From an uncultured Clostridia bacterium (GTDB taxonomy: Bacteria; Bacillota; Clostridia; Oscillospirales; Acutalibacteraceae): a stretch of DNA of 61,597 nt. Shown in pieces: positions 28,501 through 38,063 of the stretch. Numbering within the stretch: the first letter of the stretch is position 1; each line of letters begins with the position of its first letter. The notes under the pieces were generated by a model that was not told where the DNA came from, did no database searches, and saw nothing but the letters and a program-made list of their open reading frames with translations. Position numbers and translations under genes: made by a program. The stretch is from contig CAMHJC010000002.1 in NCBI GenBank assembly GCA_946185345.1, positions 1-61,597 on the forward strand, written 5' to 3'.

Positions 28501-29960
28501 GCTTCAACGGAGACAAGCAGCCGGATATCGACCTTAACTTCTCGGGCGAAGTACAGTCGAAGGTTCACAAGTACACCGAGGAATTATTCGGCAAGGACAA
28601 CGTCTTTAAAGCCGGCACCATTTCCACCGTCGCCGAAAAGACGGCTTACGGCTACGTCAAAGGCTACGAGGAAAAAATGGGACTTCATCTGCCCTCGGCG
28701 GAAGTGGAACGTCTCAAGCTGGGCTGTATGGGCGTTAAGTCCACCACGGGCCAGCATCCCGGCGGCATGGTGGTTGTTCCCAGAGACATGGAGGTGGAGG
28801 ATTTCTGCCCGGTGCAGCACCCTGCCGACAAGAAGGATTCCGACACCATTACCACTCACTTCGACTTCCATTCCATACATGATACCATCCTGAAGCTTGA
28901 CGAGCTCGGACACGATGTGCCGACCATCTACAAGTACCTTGAGGAATACACCGGCGTGCCTATTTCGGGCATTACCATGAGCGATCCTCAGGTGATGAGT
29001 CTCTTTACATCGACCGAGGCGCTGGGAATCACGCCCGAACAGTGCTTCAGCCAGACGGGTACCTTCTCGCTGCCGGAAGTCGGAACCAACTTCGTGCGCC
29101 AGATGCTCATTGACACCCAGCCAAAGACTTTTTCCGACCTGCTTCAGATTGCCGGACTTTCTCACGGCACCGACGTTTATCTGGGTAATGCGCAGGAGCT
29201 TATCGCCAACGGCACATGTACGATTTCGGAAGTTATCGGTACACGAGACAGCATCATGACCTATCTGATTGCCAAAGGCGTTCCCAACCAGATGTCCTTC
29301 AAAATCATGGAAATCGTGCGAAAAGGCAACGCCAAGAAGCTTCTGACCGATGAGCATGTGCAGACGATGAAGGACAACGGGGTGCCGCAGTGGTATATTG
29401 ATTCCTGCTTCAAGATCAAATATATGTTCCCGAAGGCGCACGCCGCCGCCTATATGATAGCCACCCTTCGTCTGGGATGGTACAAGGTGCATACGCCCGA
29501 GGAATATTACGCGGCCTACTTCACGGTGCGTGCCGATGAATTTGACGCGGAGCTTGCCACCTCAGACATGCGTAATCTCAAAGCGGTCATCAGGGAACTT
29601 GATGCGAAGGGCAGAGGCGCCACCGTCAAGGAGCAGAATAAGCTTGCCACTCTCCAGATTCTCAATGAAGCCAGGGAGCGCGGCGTGGTGTTTCTTCCGG
29701 TCGACCTGTACAAGAGCGCCGCAAAGAAATTCCTGATGGAAGACAAGCAGGTTCGTCTGCCGTTTACCACATTGAAGGGACTGGGCGAAGCGGCGGCCAT
29801 CAGCCTTGTGGAATCACGGGCCGGCGGCTATCGGTTCATGTCCAAGAGCGACGTGCAGATGCATTCCGGCGTGTCCAAAGGCGTGATGGAAATTCTGGAG
29901 GATGCGGGCGTTCTCAAAGGCATGGCGGAGAGCAATCAGGTCAGCCTGTTTGATTTCTGA
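25563..29960 (+). CDS. polC: DNA polymerase III PolC-type alpha subunit
   Basis: PHP domain with inserted exonuclease (FIVFDLETTGLSAASERITEIGAV), polymerase motifs (GSRGSVGSSFVATMSGISEVNPL, PDIDLNFSGEVQ); Pro-rich linker. Confidence 0.97.
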   Translation: MTSKITDIFLEAADSYNVRQISDGEITRIRFADKCCAMTVWADFCEYIDRELLFKAEHDIRESYGFSSVMIRPHFPEKCFNKSVLGDMVMELKRRISTVNGSFVNCKWTWDSANSVVECELAHNALALLAEKHFSDEFVNLVREEFGKNVEIRLRFDETASRRVELPAPPPAPEPSQPSAPPSGDPPPWEASEPAPPPMPDRPEFTGQARVKKVKVQEGAANLTFEGIPEKYHDPEIIYGTPKNIPAVPMVDLNPNYKKVTVYGTIFGYAVKDTKAGDKKIISFAVTDKTSSVTVKMIAKKDDCEFLGSLGDGKCVAIQGDYKFDDFDHEFAIRPQCIAAMKETKRTDNAEVKRVELHLHTNMSAMDAMTPTKKLVQRAAEWGMPAIAITDHGVAQAFPDAMNAAKACKKDGKPIKILYGIEAYYIDDMVDIVKGEDDRPIDGEFIVFDLETTGLSAASERITEIGAVRYKGGEILDKFNTFVNPHISIPQKIVELTGITDEMVKDAPDENEAVRAFLEYSGENPVFIAHNANFDIGFMKAACERCGIEFDPVYIDTVPLARALHPSLKNHKLDTVGEYLEIPPFEHHRACDDALALAQIVQKEFELLANEYEVACVRDINTKAKSTDTTKLRPNHQIILAKNLVGLKNLYKLISASNLKHFHRKPRIPRSEIIKRREGLILGSACEQGELYQAILLGRSEKDIENIASFYDYLEVQPLGNNEFMLRDGKVKDRQALIDINKKIIALGDKLNKPVVATCDVHFMDPEDSEFRKVLMVQQGFSDADKQAPLYLRTTEEMLAEFDYLPPEKAYEIVVTNTNRIADMVEDIKPIPDGVFPPSIEGAEQQLRDISTARAHAIYGDPLPEYVQARLDKELNSIIGNGFAVMYMTAQKLIAYSEHNGYLVGSRGSVGSSFVATMSGISEVNPLAPHYVCPNCKWSQFFEKSLEYGSGFDLPPKKCPECGAELNRDGHEIPFETFLGFNGDKQPDIDLNFSGEVQSKVHKYTEELFGKDNVFKAGTISTVAEKTAYGYVKGYEEKMGLHLPSAEVERLKLGCMGVKSTTGQHPGGMVVVPRDMEVEDFCPVQHPADKKDSDTITTHFDFHSIHDTILKLDELGHDVPTIYKYLEEYTGVPISGITMSDPQVMSLFTSTEALGITPEQCFSQTGTFSLPEVGTNFVRQMLIDTQPKTFSDLLQIAGLSHGTDVYLGNAQELIANGTCTISEVIGTRDSIMTYLIAKGVPNQMSFKIMEIVRKGNAKKLLTDEHVQTMKDNGVPQWYIDSCFKIKYMFPKAHAAAYMIATLRLGWYKVHTPEEYYAAYFTVRADEFDAELATSDMRNLKAVIRELDAKGRGATVKEQNKLATLQILNEARERGVVFLPVDLYKSAAKKFLMEDKQVRLPFTTLKGLGEAAAISLVESRAGGYRFMSKSDVQMHSGVSKGVMEILEDAGVLKGMAESNQVSLFDF

Positions 29961-30075
29961 TCCGGCCGGATTTATATAATAAAAGGCGGTATGTACAAAA
30001 ATTCACATGTCCGCAGGGACTGAATGAAATATTTTGTACCTATCGGCGAAAATGGAATGTGACAGGGTCAAACTG

Positions 30076-30104
30076 TTGACTTTCTTATAATAGCGTGTTA
30101 TCAT
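30076..30104 (+). promoter_or_regulatory. hisZ promoter TTGACT-17-TATCAT
   Basis: -35 30076-30081, -10 30099-30104. Confidence 0.65.
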
Positions 30105-30116
30105 AGTAGCACGCTA
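30091..30116. promoter_or_regulatory. Palindrome overlapping the hisZ -10 box (candidate operator)
   Basis: TAGCGTG-12-CACGCTA, 7-bp perfect arms. Confidence 0.6.
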
Positions 30117-30152
30117 AAGCAAACGCTAAATCAAAATCGGAGTTGAGCTTAT

Positions 30153-31343
30153 TTGAGAAAAAATTACAAAATTACTCCTGAAGGAACAGGCGACCTGCTC
30201 TTTTCGGAATGTGTGGATCGCCGTGCGGTGGAATCCAAAATCTGCAAAATGTTCGCGCGCGGCGGTTACAATGAGGTGCGCACGCCGTTCCTTGAATTCT
30301 ACGATGTGTTCAATCTGGGCGATTCCTCCATATCAATGGACAGCATGTACAAGCTCAGCGACAATAAAGGCAGACTGATGGTGCTTCGTCCTGACAACAC
30401 GCTCCCGATAGCCCGGATGACAGCCACCAAGCTGAGCAATGCGCAGCTTCCCATCAGGGTGTACTATTCACAGACCAGCTTTGCCATCAGCCAGAGTCTG
30501 CGGGGAGAGAGCGACCAGACGCCGCAGGCAGGCATTGAACTGATCGGCGCGGGCGGCAGAAAGGCCGATCTTGAGGTGATCGTGATGGCCATCAATTCCC
30601 TGAGGGCCAATCTGGAGGACTTCCGGTTTGAGATAGGCCATTCCGGCATATTCAAGGCGCTCGCCGAAAACCTCAATGTTACGGATGAAACCAGGGAAGA
30701 GCTGCGTGATTACATCGACTCCAAGAATTACGGCGCACTGGCGGAAGCGCTGGAGACGCTTCCGGACAGCAGCTCGGTCCGGGCGCTTCGCCAGCTTCCA
30801 AGAATGTTCGGCGGTGCCGAGGTTCTCAGTCAGGCGTATGAATTGTTTGAAGGCTGCGGCGTGACGGAATATCTCGACTATCTGGGCGACATCTACGGCA
30901 GACTGTCGCAGCTGGGATTAGGCGACAAGCTGATCTTCGACTTCGGCATCGTCCACCGCAAGGATTATTACACCGGCGTGGTCTTCACGGCCTATGCGCA
31001 CGGTTCGGGCAACAAGGTGCTTTCGGGCGGAAGGTACGACGATCTGCTGGAGAAGTTCGGCTTTCCGACGCCTGCCTGCGGCTTTGCGGTCGATCTGAAT
31101 GAGCTGACCAAGGCATGCAGCCATACACGGAATGTGACCGCCAAGATTCCCCAGATACTTGTCCATTCAGAGGAGGGCTTTGAGATTAAGGCGCTTCAAT
31201 ACGCCGCCAAGCTGGCGGGTGAAAAGCATATTTACGAATATTCCGTCTGCGACACCATAGAAGAAGCCAGGGAATACGCCAAAGCCAAGGGAATATCCCG
31301 TGTCGATTATGTCGGGGACGACATTGAGATCATCGTGCTTTGA
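30153..31343 (+). CDS. hisZ: ATP phosphoribosyltransferase regulatory subunit
   Basis: HisRS-like: TPEGTGDLLFSECVDRRAVESKI, GGYNEVRTPFLEFYDVF, LRPDNTLPIARM, GGRYDDLLEKFG; adjacent to hisG. Confidence 0.93.
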   Translation: MRKNYKITPEGTGDLLFSECVDRRAVESKICKMFARGGYNEVRTPFLEFYDVFNLGDSSISMDSMYKLSDNKGRLMVLRPDNTLPIARMTATKLSNAQLPIRVYYSQTSFAISQSLRGESDQTPQAGIELIGAGGRKADLEVIVMAINSLRANLEDFRFEIGHSGIFKALAENLNVTDETREELRDYIDSKNYGALAEALETLPDSSSVRALRQLPRMFGGAEVLSQAYELFEGCGVTEYLDYLGDIYGRLSQLGLGDKLIFDFGIVHRKDYYTGVVFTAYAHGSGNKVLSGGRYDDLLEKFGFPTPACGFAVDLNELTKACSHTRNVTAKIPQILVHSEEGFEIKALQYAAKLAGEKHIYEYSVCDTIEEAREYAKAKGISRVDYVGDDIEIIVL

Positions 31344-31356
31344 GAGGAGTGAAAAG

Positions 31357-31986
31357 ATGAAACCTTTGAGAATTGCGCTCACCAAGGGCCGGCTGGAAAG
31401 AGACACCGTCGCCTTGTTTGAGAAAATAGGCTACGACTGCACGGCTGTGAAGGAAAAGGGAAGGAAGCTCATTCTCCCGATCGGAGACAGCATAGAAGTC
31501 GTGCTTGCTAAGGCTCCCGATGTCATCACCTATGTGGAGAACGGCGTCTGCGATCTCGGTGTGGTAGGCAAGGACACCATCATGGAAAACGGTTCATGCT
31601 TTTACGAGATACTGGATCTGGGCTTCGGACGGTGCAAGTTTGCCGTCGCGGGCAAAAAGGGCGTGGATGCGCTTGCGGGATTCAGCACCAAGACCATTGC
31701 CACCAAATATCCCAATGTCACCCGCCGGTATTTTGAATCCAAGGGAATGGACGTGCGCGTCATCAAGATAGAAGGCTCCGTGGAGCTTGCTCCGCTTCTG
31801 GGGCTGGCGGATGCGATTGTCGACATTGTGGAGACCGGCACGACTCTGCGTGAAAACGGTCTGGAAGTCAAGGAGGATGTCTGCCCGATATCGGCCAGAC
31901 TGATCTGCAACACGGCGAGCCTCAAGCTTCGCAAGGCGGAGATAGAGGATCTTGCCCAGAAGATGGAAGAGGCGATTTTGGGGTGA
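31357..31986 (+). CDS. hisG: ATP phosphoribosyltransferase catalytic subunit
   Basis: LRIALTKGRLERDTVALFE, GVCDLGVVGKDTIMENG, DIVETGTTLRENGLEV. Confidence 0.96.
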   Translation: MKPLRIALTKGRLERDTVALFEKIGYDCTAVKEKGRKLILPIGDSIEVVLAKAPDVITYVENGVCDLGVVGKDTIMENGSCFYEILDLGFGRCKFAVAGKKGVDALAGFSTKTIATKYPNVTRRYFESKGMDVRVIKIEGSVELAPLLGLADAIVDIVETGTTLRENGLEVKEDVCPISARLICNTASLKLRKAEIEDLAQKMEEAILG

Positions 31987-31992
31987 TGCGGT

Positions 31993-32442
31993 ATGATGAA
32001 AAAGATTGTTCCGGATATGCTTGACGAACTGACCGTCCTTTTTACGGATACATTCAACGCTCCGCCGTGGAACGATCTCTGGAGTTTCGATCAGGCACGG
32101 ACCCGGCTGCGTGATATCATGCGCATGCCGAATTTCTGCGGCGCCGCGGAATACCGTGATGACAGGCTCGTAGGTCTGATCATGGGTCACGGCGAGCAAT
32201 CCTATGACGGCATGCACTTCCAGATACTGGAGTTCTGCGTTGCCAACGACATGAAGGGTCACGGTATCGGCAGCGCAATGATAAAGGAATTCACCGACTA
32301 TCTCGACCGCAAAGGCGTGACATGCGTCTACCTGCTGACCATGCGGGGCGCATCGAGCGAGGATTTCTATGCGAGCCAGGGATTTGTTTCCGTCGAAAAA
32401 ATGTGCGTCATGAGCAGACGGAAAAAAACGAATGCTGAGTGA
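31993..32442 (+). CDS. GNAT family N-acetyltransferase
   Basis: ILEFCVANDMKGHGIGSAMIKEFTDYL, FYASQGFV. Confidence 0.85.
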   Translation: MMKKIVPDMLDELTVLFTDTFNAPPWNDLWSFDQARTRLRDIMRMPNFCGAAEYRDDRLVGLIMGHGEQSYDGMHFQILEFCVANDMKGHGIGSAMIKEFTDYLDRKGVTCVYLLTMRGASSEDFYASQGFVSVEKMCVMSRRKKTNAE

Positions 32443-32484
32443 GAAGCATCACAAACAATAATACCATTGAGGGGTGTATTACTG

Positions 32485-33714
32485 ATGAAAAAAGAAATGC
32501 TGAAAAGATTGACCTGCGTCACCAGGAAGGCTGCGCTGCTGCTTGCCGCCGCCATGCTTCTGCCGATGTTCGCCGTAGGCTGTGAATCGGTTCAGGATAT
32601 GATCAAAAAAAGAGAACGCGCCGATGAAGTGAGCAAACTGGCGGAGCAATACATGCAGGAAAAGTACAAACGAGGATTCAAAGTCAAGAAGTGCGAGGCA
32701 GCCGAAGGCGACGAGTACAAGGACGACTTCTTCATCTCGTTCAACAGCGGCGTACACGCCTTTTATGACTCGGAAGAGGACATGTTTTATGACGACCGCC
32801 AGTCAGAGCCGATCAACGAAGCGCTGCTGCGTGATGTCTGGCTTCCGATGTTTGAGAAAATGGGCCTCCTTTTTGACTATGTCAACGAATGGTCACAGAC
32901 CTTCAATATGGTTTACAGATACGAGCGAGGCGGAAAAGAATACAAATACAGCATGTACAACGGCTATTATGACACAACGCCGGAGTATTATGCGGTTCAC
33001 AATCCCATTTCGGTCACCTCGGACAATCTGATTGTCATCGCTGAAAAAGAGTCTCAGTGCAAAGGCATTTATGACAAAATCAACAGCACGGTGTCAAAGT
33101 ATTTCAAAAACCAGGCCAAGGGCGATCTGAATGTTTTTGTTGTGACCAGTGAATTGCACGGCAAACAGGATTTTGAACCCAATCAGATCGACGAGACATT
33201 TCCCGGTTGTCTCGCCCGAATTCATTTCGGCCAGACCAAATACTGTTCCTTACAGAATTTTGTCAAGGTGACGGACGGCCTGTATGCGATGCTCTGCTGC
33301 AATGACAGCGTGTTCAGAAATGAAACCGTCAGCCTTGTGCCTGTCGAGGATTATGACTCGGTAAGCAAAAAGATCGTAGAGAACATGGACAGCAAGGACA
33401 TCGGATTTTTTGACCAGTACACCTCCAAAAAGAGAGAGATAGACTATGAGAACACCATTTATAAGCTGGAGCTTTCCGACGAGCTGCCCAAGCAGTACTG
33501 GGATGAAATCACAGTTGCCTTCGTTATGAAAGACAGCCCTGATCCCATCGGGGAATACGCCGAGATCAACGAAAAATCCCACAGCTTTTTCGGATATGAC
33601 ATGAACGGCAGTGAATACAACGCCACCTGCCTCTGTTCTCCGAACAGCCGGTCGGTATTTTTCACCTTCAGGCACGACTCAGAGGTCTACTTCTGGTTCG
33701 GAAGCCAGTCATAA
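32485..33714 (+). CDS. Hypothetical lipoprotein
   Basis: Signal peptide with lipobox FAVGC; no recognised domain. Confidence 0.65.
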   Translation: MKKEMLKRLTCVTRKAALLLAAAMLLPMFAVGCESVQDMIKKRERADEVSKLAEQYMQEKYKRGFKVKKCEAAEGDEYKDDFFISFNSGVHAFYDSEEDMFYDDRQSEPINEALLRDVWLPMFEKMGLLFDYVNEWSQTFNMVYRYERGGKEYKYSMYNGYYDTTPEYYAVHNPISVTSDNLIVIAEKESQCKGIYDKINSTVSKYFKNQAKGDLNVFVVTSELHGKQDFEPNQIDETFPGCLARIHFGQTKYCSLQNFVKVTDGLYAMLCCNDSVFRNETVSLVPVEDYDSVSKKIVENMDSKDIGFFDQYTSKKREIDYENTIYKLELSDELPKQYWDEITVAFVMKDSPDPIGEYAEINEKSHSFFGYDMNGSEYNATCLCSPNSRSVFFTFRHDSEVYFWFGSQS

Positions 33715-33730
33715 TCGGAGGTTGTGAGAT

Positions 33731-34189
33731 ATGAAATTAGCCGAAGCATTGCAGGAAAGAGCGGATCTGAACATCCGTATCCAGCAGCTCAAGAGCAGGC
33801 TGGAAAATAACGCCTTTGTGCAGGAGGGCGAACATCCGGCGGAGGATCCGAATGACCTGCTCAATGAACTGAATGAAAGCGTAAAAAGGCTGGAATGGCT
33901 CATATGCTGTATCAATCAGACAAATTGCGGCATTTCAGTCAACGGTCAGACACTTACCGCAATGATTGCCAAAAAAGACGCGCTGGTTTTAAAAATGTCG
34001 GTTTACCGTCAGCTGATCAGTACGGCAAGCAGTACCGCCAGCCGTGCAAGACATTGCGAAATCAAAATTCTTCCCACTGTTTCCGTCAGAGAGCTTCAGA
34101 AGGAGACTGACGAAATGGCTAAACAGCTCAGAAACCTGAATAATCTGCTTCAGCAGACCAACTGGACGACCGAGCTTATTGAAAACTGA
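33731..34189 (+). CDS. DIP1984 family protein
   Basis: MKLAEALQERADLNIRIQQLKSRLENNAFVQEGEHPAEDP is typical of the family. Confidence 0.8.
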   Translation: MKLAEALQERADLNIRIQQLKSRLENNAFVQEGEHPAEDPNDLLNELNESVKRLEWLICCINQTNCGISVNGQTLTAMIAKKDALVLKMSVYRQLISTASSTASRARHCEIKILPTVSVRELQKETDEMAKQLRNLNNLLQQTNWTTELIEN

Positions 34190-34390
34190 ATTTTTGATGC
34201 TTATCACAGAGGTAACGGATGACAGGGCGAATGTCGACGCCACGCAGCGGCGTTAGGCTGCACTTTAAGATGCGTCCGGGGGCAGGATGCAGTACATTCA
34301 TTGTTATGCCCCGACACCGTATAAACGCATCTTTATTGTTTACTCTTATCACCGTGACATTGACTGGTTTCCGTGAGGGCGGGCAAGGGG

Positions 34391-34462
34391 CAAGAGCATA
34401 GCTTTGTACAAGAGCAAAGCTTTGTACAAGAGCAAAGCTTTGTACAAGAGCAAAGCTTTGTA
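34391..34462. repeat. Four tandem 18-bp repeats (caagagcaaagctttgta)
   Basis: First unit differs at one base; each of the other units contains palindrome caaagctttg. Confidence 0.95.
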
Positions 34463-34579
34463 AACGATTTGCGTTCACAAATTGTTGGCAAAGCTGCCAA
34501 GCGAATAGCGAATACTGAATAATGAATAATGACTGAGCGCTTTGCGCCGGATTGTATTTTTTTAGGAGGAAATTGAAAA

Positions 34580-35869
34580 ATGATCAAAATCGTAAAGGCG
34601 GACGGTGTTGCCGAGAGGGAGTTTCTTGCAAGGCTCCGGGAGAGAAGCGGCGAGACCGACAGGAAGGTGACGGAGATCGTCTCCGGCATTCTTGCCGACA
34701 TCAAGGCAAAGGGAGATGAGGCGGTCAAGGCTTACACCGCCAAATTCGACTGCGCCGATCCCGAATATTTTGAGGTGCCGAGGGAAGTCATCGACGGCGC
34801 TGAAAAGGAATGTGACGGTGAATTAATCGCTGCCATGAAGAGAGCGGCAGCGAATATAAAAGATTTCCACGAGCGGCAGGTGCAGCAGAGCTGGCTGACC
34901 GCCAAGGAAAACGGCGTGATCTTAGGTCAGAGAATACGCGGCCTGCACAGGGTCGGCGTTTATGTTCCCGGCGGCACGGCTGCGCTCTTTTCTTCGGTGC
35001 TGATGAATGTCATTCCCGCCAAGATCGCCGGTGTAAAGGAGATCATTATGGCAACGCCTCCCGGCAAAGACGGAAGGGCGAACCGTGAAATTCTTGCGGC
35101 TGCGGCGATTGCCGGCGTGGACAGGGTGTTCCTCTGCGGCGGCGCACAGGCCATCGGCGCTCTTGCCTACGGAACAGACTGCATACCGAAGGTGGATAAG
35201 ATTGTCGGCCCCGGCAATATCTTTGTCGCCACGGCCAAGAAGCTGGTTTACGGCGCGGTCGATATCGACATGATCGCCGGTCCCAGCGAGATACTCATTG
35301 TTGCCGATGAAAAGGCCAATCCGAAATTCCTCGCAGCCGACCTCATGAGTCAGGCGGAACACGATAAACTTGCCTCGGCGATACTTGTCACCACAAGCGC
35401 CGAGCTTGCCGAAGAGACCGACAAAGAGCTTGTCCGTCAGTGCGCCCTTCTGTCCCGCAGCGAGATCATTGAGGAATCCATCGCCAATTACGGCGGCATC
35501 ATCGTCTGTCAATCGCTTGACGAGGCGGTGGACATGGCCAACGAGCTGGCGCCGGAACACCTGGAAGTCTGCGTGGAAAATCCCATGGAATACATCGGCA
35601 GACTTGACAACGCCGGTTCCGTGTTCCTCGGCAATTACGCCCCCGAACCGCTGGGTGATTACTTTGCAGGCCCGAATCATGTGCTTCCCACCAGCGGCAC
35701 GGCGAGATTCTTCTCACCGCTTTCGGTGGATACATTCATCAAGAAATCCAGCTTCATCTATTACAATGAGCCGGCGCTCCGGGCCGTGAAGGACGACGTA
35801 GTGATCATGGCGGAGAACGAGAGCCTTACCGCTCACGCCAACGCCGTCAGGGTCAGGTTTGAGAATTAA
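34580..35869 (+). CDS. hisD: Histidinol dehydrogenase
   Basis: RVGVYVPGGTAALFSSVLMNVIPAKIAGVKEI, DMIAGPSEILIVADE, DLMSQAEHDK, GPNHVLPTSGTARF. Confidence 0.97.
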   Translation: MIKIVKADGVAEREFLARLRERSGETDRKVTEIVSGILADIKAKGDEAVKAYTAKFDCADPEYFEVPREVIDGAEKECDGELIAAMKRAAANIKDFHERQVQQSWLTAKENGVILGQRIRGLHRVGVYVPGGTAALFSSVLMNVIPAKIAGVKEIIMATPPGKDGRANREILAAAAIAGVDRVFLCGGAQAIGALAYGTDCIPKVDKIVGPGNIFVATAKKLVYGAVDIDMIAGPSEILIVADEKANPKFLAADLMSQAEHDKLASAILVTTSAELAEETDKELVRQCALLSRSEIIEESIANYGGIIVCQSLDEAVDMANELAPEHLEVCVENPMEYIGRLDNAGSVFLGNYAPEPLGDYFAGPNHVLPTSGTARFFSPLSVDTFIKKSSFIYYNEPALRAVKDDVVIMAENESLTAHANAVRVRFEN

Positions 35870-35938
35870 TCTGTGCCTGAGAAAAATATTCCGGCGCTGA
35901 TGAATTAACAAAATCTGTTTTTCAGGGAGTTTGAATAA

Positions 35939-36961
35939 ATGGATAAACCCAAAAGTTCGGCACGTAATGTCAACCTCGATATGGTCAAGATTTTCGCGTG
36001 TGTTGCGGTTGTATCTCTTCACACCATGAGACCGGAGATTTCACCCTTCTGCTTTGTCATATACTACCTCAGCGGATTTGCAGTGCCTGTATTTGTCATG
36101 TCCGGCGGGTACATCATGCTCAATCGAACGTCGGTGGATTGGCAATACAGCCTTCGAAAGATCGTTTCGGTCATAAAGGTAGTGGCTCTGTGGGGCGGGG
36201 TATTGTTTGCCGTCAATCTTACGGGAGATCTGCTGCACCGCACGGTCACAATATCCACATTTTTGTACTATCCCAAGCTCATTGTTAAGGGCATGATTTT
36301 TCAAAGGGGCAGGCTGTGGCATTTCTGGTATTTTGGCGCATTGATCATACTGTATGCGTCGCTTCCGCTGCTTTGCCGCGTGAGAAAGCACCTTGCCAGG
36401 ATTTGGATTGTTCTGATTGTCGCGGGCGGAGTGATTCAGGTAGCCTCGTACGCCGTAGGAACACCGGTTCAGGAGCGGATTTTGCAGGTTTTCCGTCTGT
36501 GGACATGGTTTCAGTATTTCATTCTGGGAGGACTTCTCGGAAAAGGGGAATTACCTGCCTTATCAGGCAAAGTATCATGCCTTGGTGTCAAAGCTCACTC
36601 GATGGCGTTTTTCCTGCTGACGGCTGTCAATCTGGCATTTCAGATAATGGCCGCCAAACTCCTGCTGCATAATTTGTTTGCGGAATATTTTTACGACAGC
36701 CTGCTTCATGCAGCGTGGGTTATGATGCTGTTTACGCTTGTGATGAAGCAGCGTCTCTCTGAAAAAGCTGTCAGACTGATCAGACATCTTGCACCACTCA
36801 CAATGGGAGTATATATTTTGCATCCGTTGTTGATGAAGATAACTTCTCACTTTATCAACATCAAGGGAATAGTCTATTTCATAGTCATTTTGACAGCTTC
36901 CTTTGTCATATCGCTGGCGATAACAAAGATAAAATATCTTAACACGCTGACCAAATTATAA
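35939..36961 (+). CDS. Acyltransferase family 3 membrane protein
   Basis: NLDMVKIFACVAVVSLHT...VPVFVMSGGYIML...LWHFWYFGALIILY; about 10 hydrophobic segments. Confidence 0.85.
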   Translation: MDKPKSSARNVNLDMVKIFACVAVVSLHTMRPEISPFCFVIYYLSGFAVPVFVMSGGYIMLNRTSVDWQYSLRKIVSVIKVVALWGGVLFAVNLTGDLLHRTVTISTFLYYPKLIVKGMIFQRGRLWHFWYFGALIILYASLPLLCRVRKHLARIWIVLIVAGGVIQVASYAVGTPVQERILQVFRLWTWFQYFILGGLLGKGELPALSGKVSCLGVKAHSMAFFLLTAVNLAFQIMAAKLLLHNLFAEYFYDSLLHAAWVMMLFTLVMKQRLSEKAVRLIRHLAPLTMGVYILHPLLMKITSHFINIKGIVYFIVILTASFVISLAITKIKYLNTLTKL

Positions 36962-37004
36962 AAATTCAGCAAAAAAAAGAAGTTGTAGAGGAAGTTGGAA
37001 CGAT

Positions 37005-38063
37005 ATGTCCTATACTCTTAATCAAAAGGTAAGCAATCTGGAACCGTACGAGCCTATAAGCGGACATTACGCAATTCGTCTCGACGCCAATGAATCATTC
37101 CTTGAAATACCGGAGCATGTCAAGGCGGACATGCTGAGCCGCATAGCCAATCTGCATCTCAACCGATATCCCGATCCTCTTGCCGCAGGCGTGTGCGAAC
37201 GCGCGGGAAAATATCTGGGGGTCAGACCTGAGCTTATCACGGTCGGCAACGGCTCCGACGAACTGCTCACGCTGCTCACGCAGGTCATGATGAGCAAAGG
37301 CGAAAAGCTCGTCTATACAACGCCGGATTTTTCCATGTACAAGTGCTACGGCTATCTTGCAGAGGTCGAATGTATCGAATTCAAAAAGGACGCCAATTAC
37401 CGTATTGACGTGGATAAGCTTATTGACCTCATTCAGAGTGAAGGCGCCAGAATGGTGATTTTCTCCAATCCCTGCAATCCGACAGGGGTAGGCATTTCCC
37501 GTGAGGAGGTGCTTCGTCTGGTGGAAGGCGCTCCTGAATGTCTTGTGGTAGTGGACGAAGCCTATATGGAATTCTGGGATCAGTCGGTGCTTGACTGCGT
37601 GGAAAATTACGATAATCTCATGGTGCTGAAGACCTGCTCCAAGTCCTTCCGCATGGCGGGAATCCGCTGCGGCCTTGCGATATCCAATCCGGCGGTGACC
37701 AATGCCCTTCGTGCCGCAAAATCCCCGTACAATGTCAATTCCATGACGCAGGCGGCGGCCGAGGCGCTGTTTGACTATCCGCACGAACTGGACAGCGCCA
37801 CACAGACCGTGGTGGATTCACGGGACGAGCTGTACAAGGCGGTCAAGGCCCTTGCCGGAAAATACCCCGGGAAGCTGTCGCTGCTGCCGACTTCCGCCAA
37901 TTTTGTCTATATCAGAATGCCGGCCGGCCAGGCCAAGCGGATATTTGAAGCGATGAAGGCGGAAGGCGTCATCGTGCGCTGCATGGGAGACTGTCTCCGT
38001 GTCACATGCGGCACGGAATACGAAAATACCGAGGTTGTAAGGCTGTTGGAGGAGAATTTGTGA
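37005..38063 (+). CDS. hisC: Histidinol-phosphate aminotransferase
   Basis: RLDANESFLEIP, NGSDELLTLL, FSNPCNPTGVGIS, TCSKSFRMAGIRCGLAI. Confidence 0.95.
   Translation: MSYTLNQKVSNLEPYEPISGHYAIRLDANESFLEIPEHVKADMLSRIANLHLNRYPDPLAAGVCERAGKYLGVRPELITVGNGSDELLTLLTQVMMSKGEKLVYTTPDFSMYKCYGYLAEVECIEFKKDANYRIDVDKLIDLIQSEGARMVIFSNPCNPTGVGISREEVLRLVEGAPECLVVVDEAYMEFWDQSVLDCVENYDNLMVLKTCSKSFRMAGIRCGLAISNPAVTNALRAAKSPYNVNSMTQAAAEALFDYPHELDSATQTVVDSRDELYKAVKALAGKYPGKLSLLPTSANFVYIRMPAGQAKRIFEAMKAEGVIVRCMGDCLRVTCGTEYENTEVVRLLEENL

Noticed and set aside
29993-30039. gtacaaaa / ttttgtac inverted repeat after polC as a terminator
   Set aside because: Arms are short (8 bp), the loop is 31 nt and there is no T tract; left unannotated.
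29961-30152. Possible T-box riboswitch upstream of hisZ
   Set aside because: The leader is too short, and I see no specifier-loop or T-box (TGGNACC) motif; a palindromic operator fits better.
34391-34462. Possible CRISPR array
   Set aside because: 18-bp units are directly adjacent with no spacers, and no cas genes are in the window.
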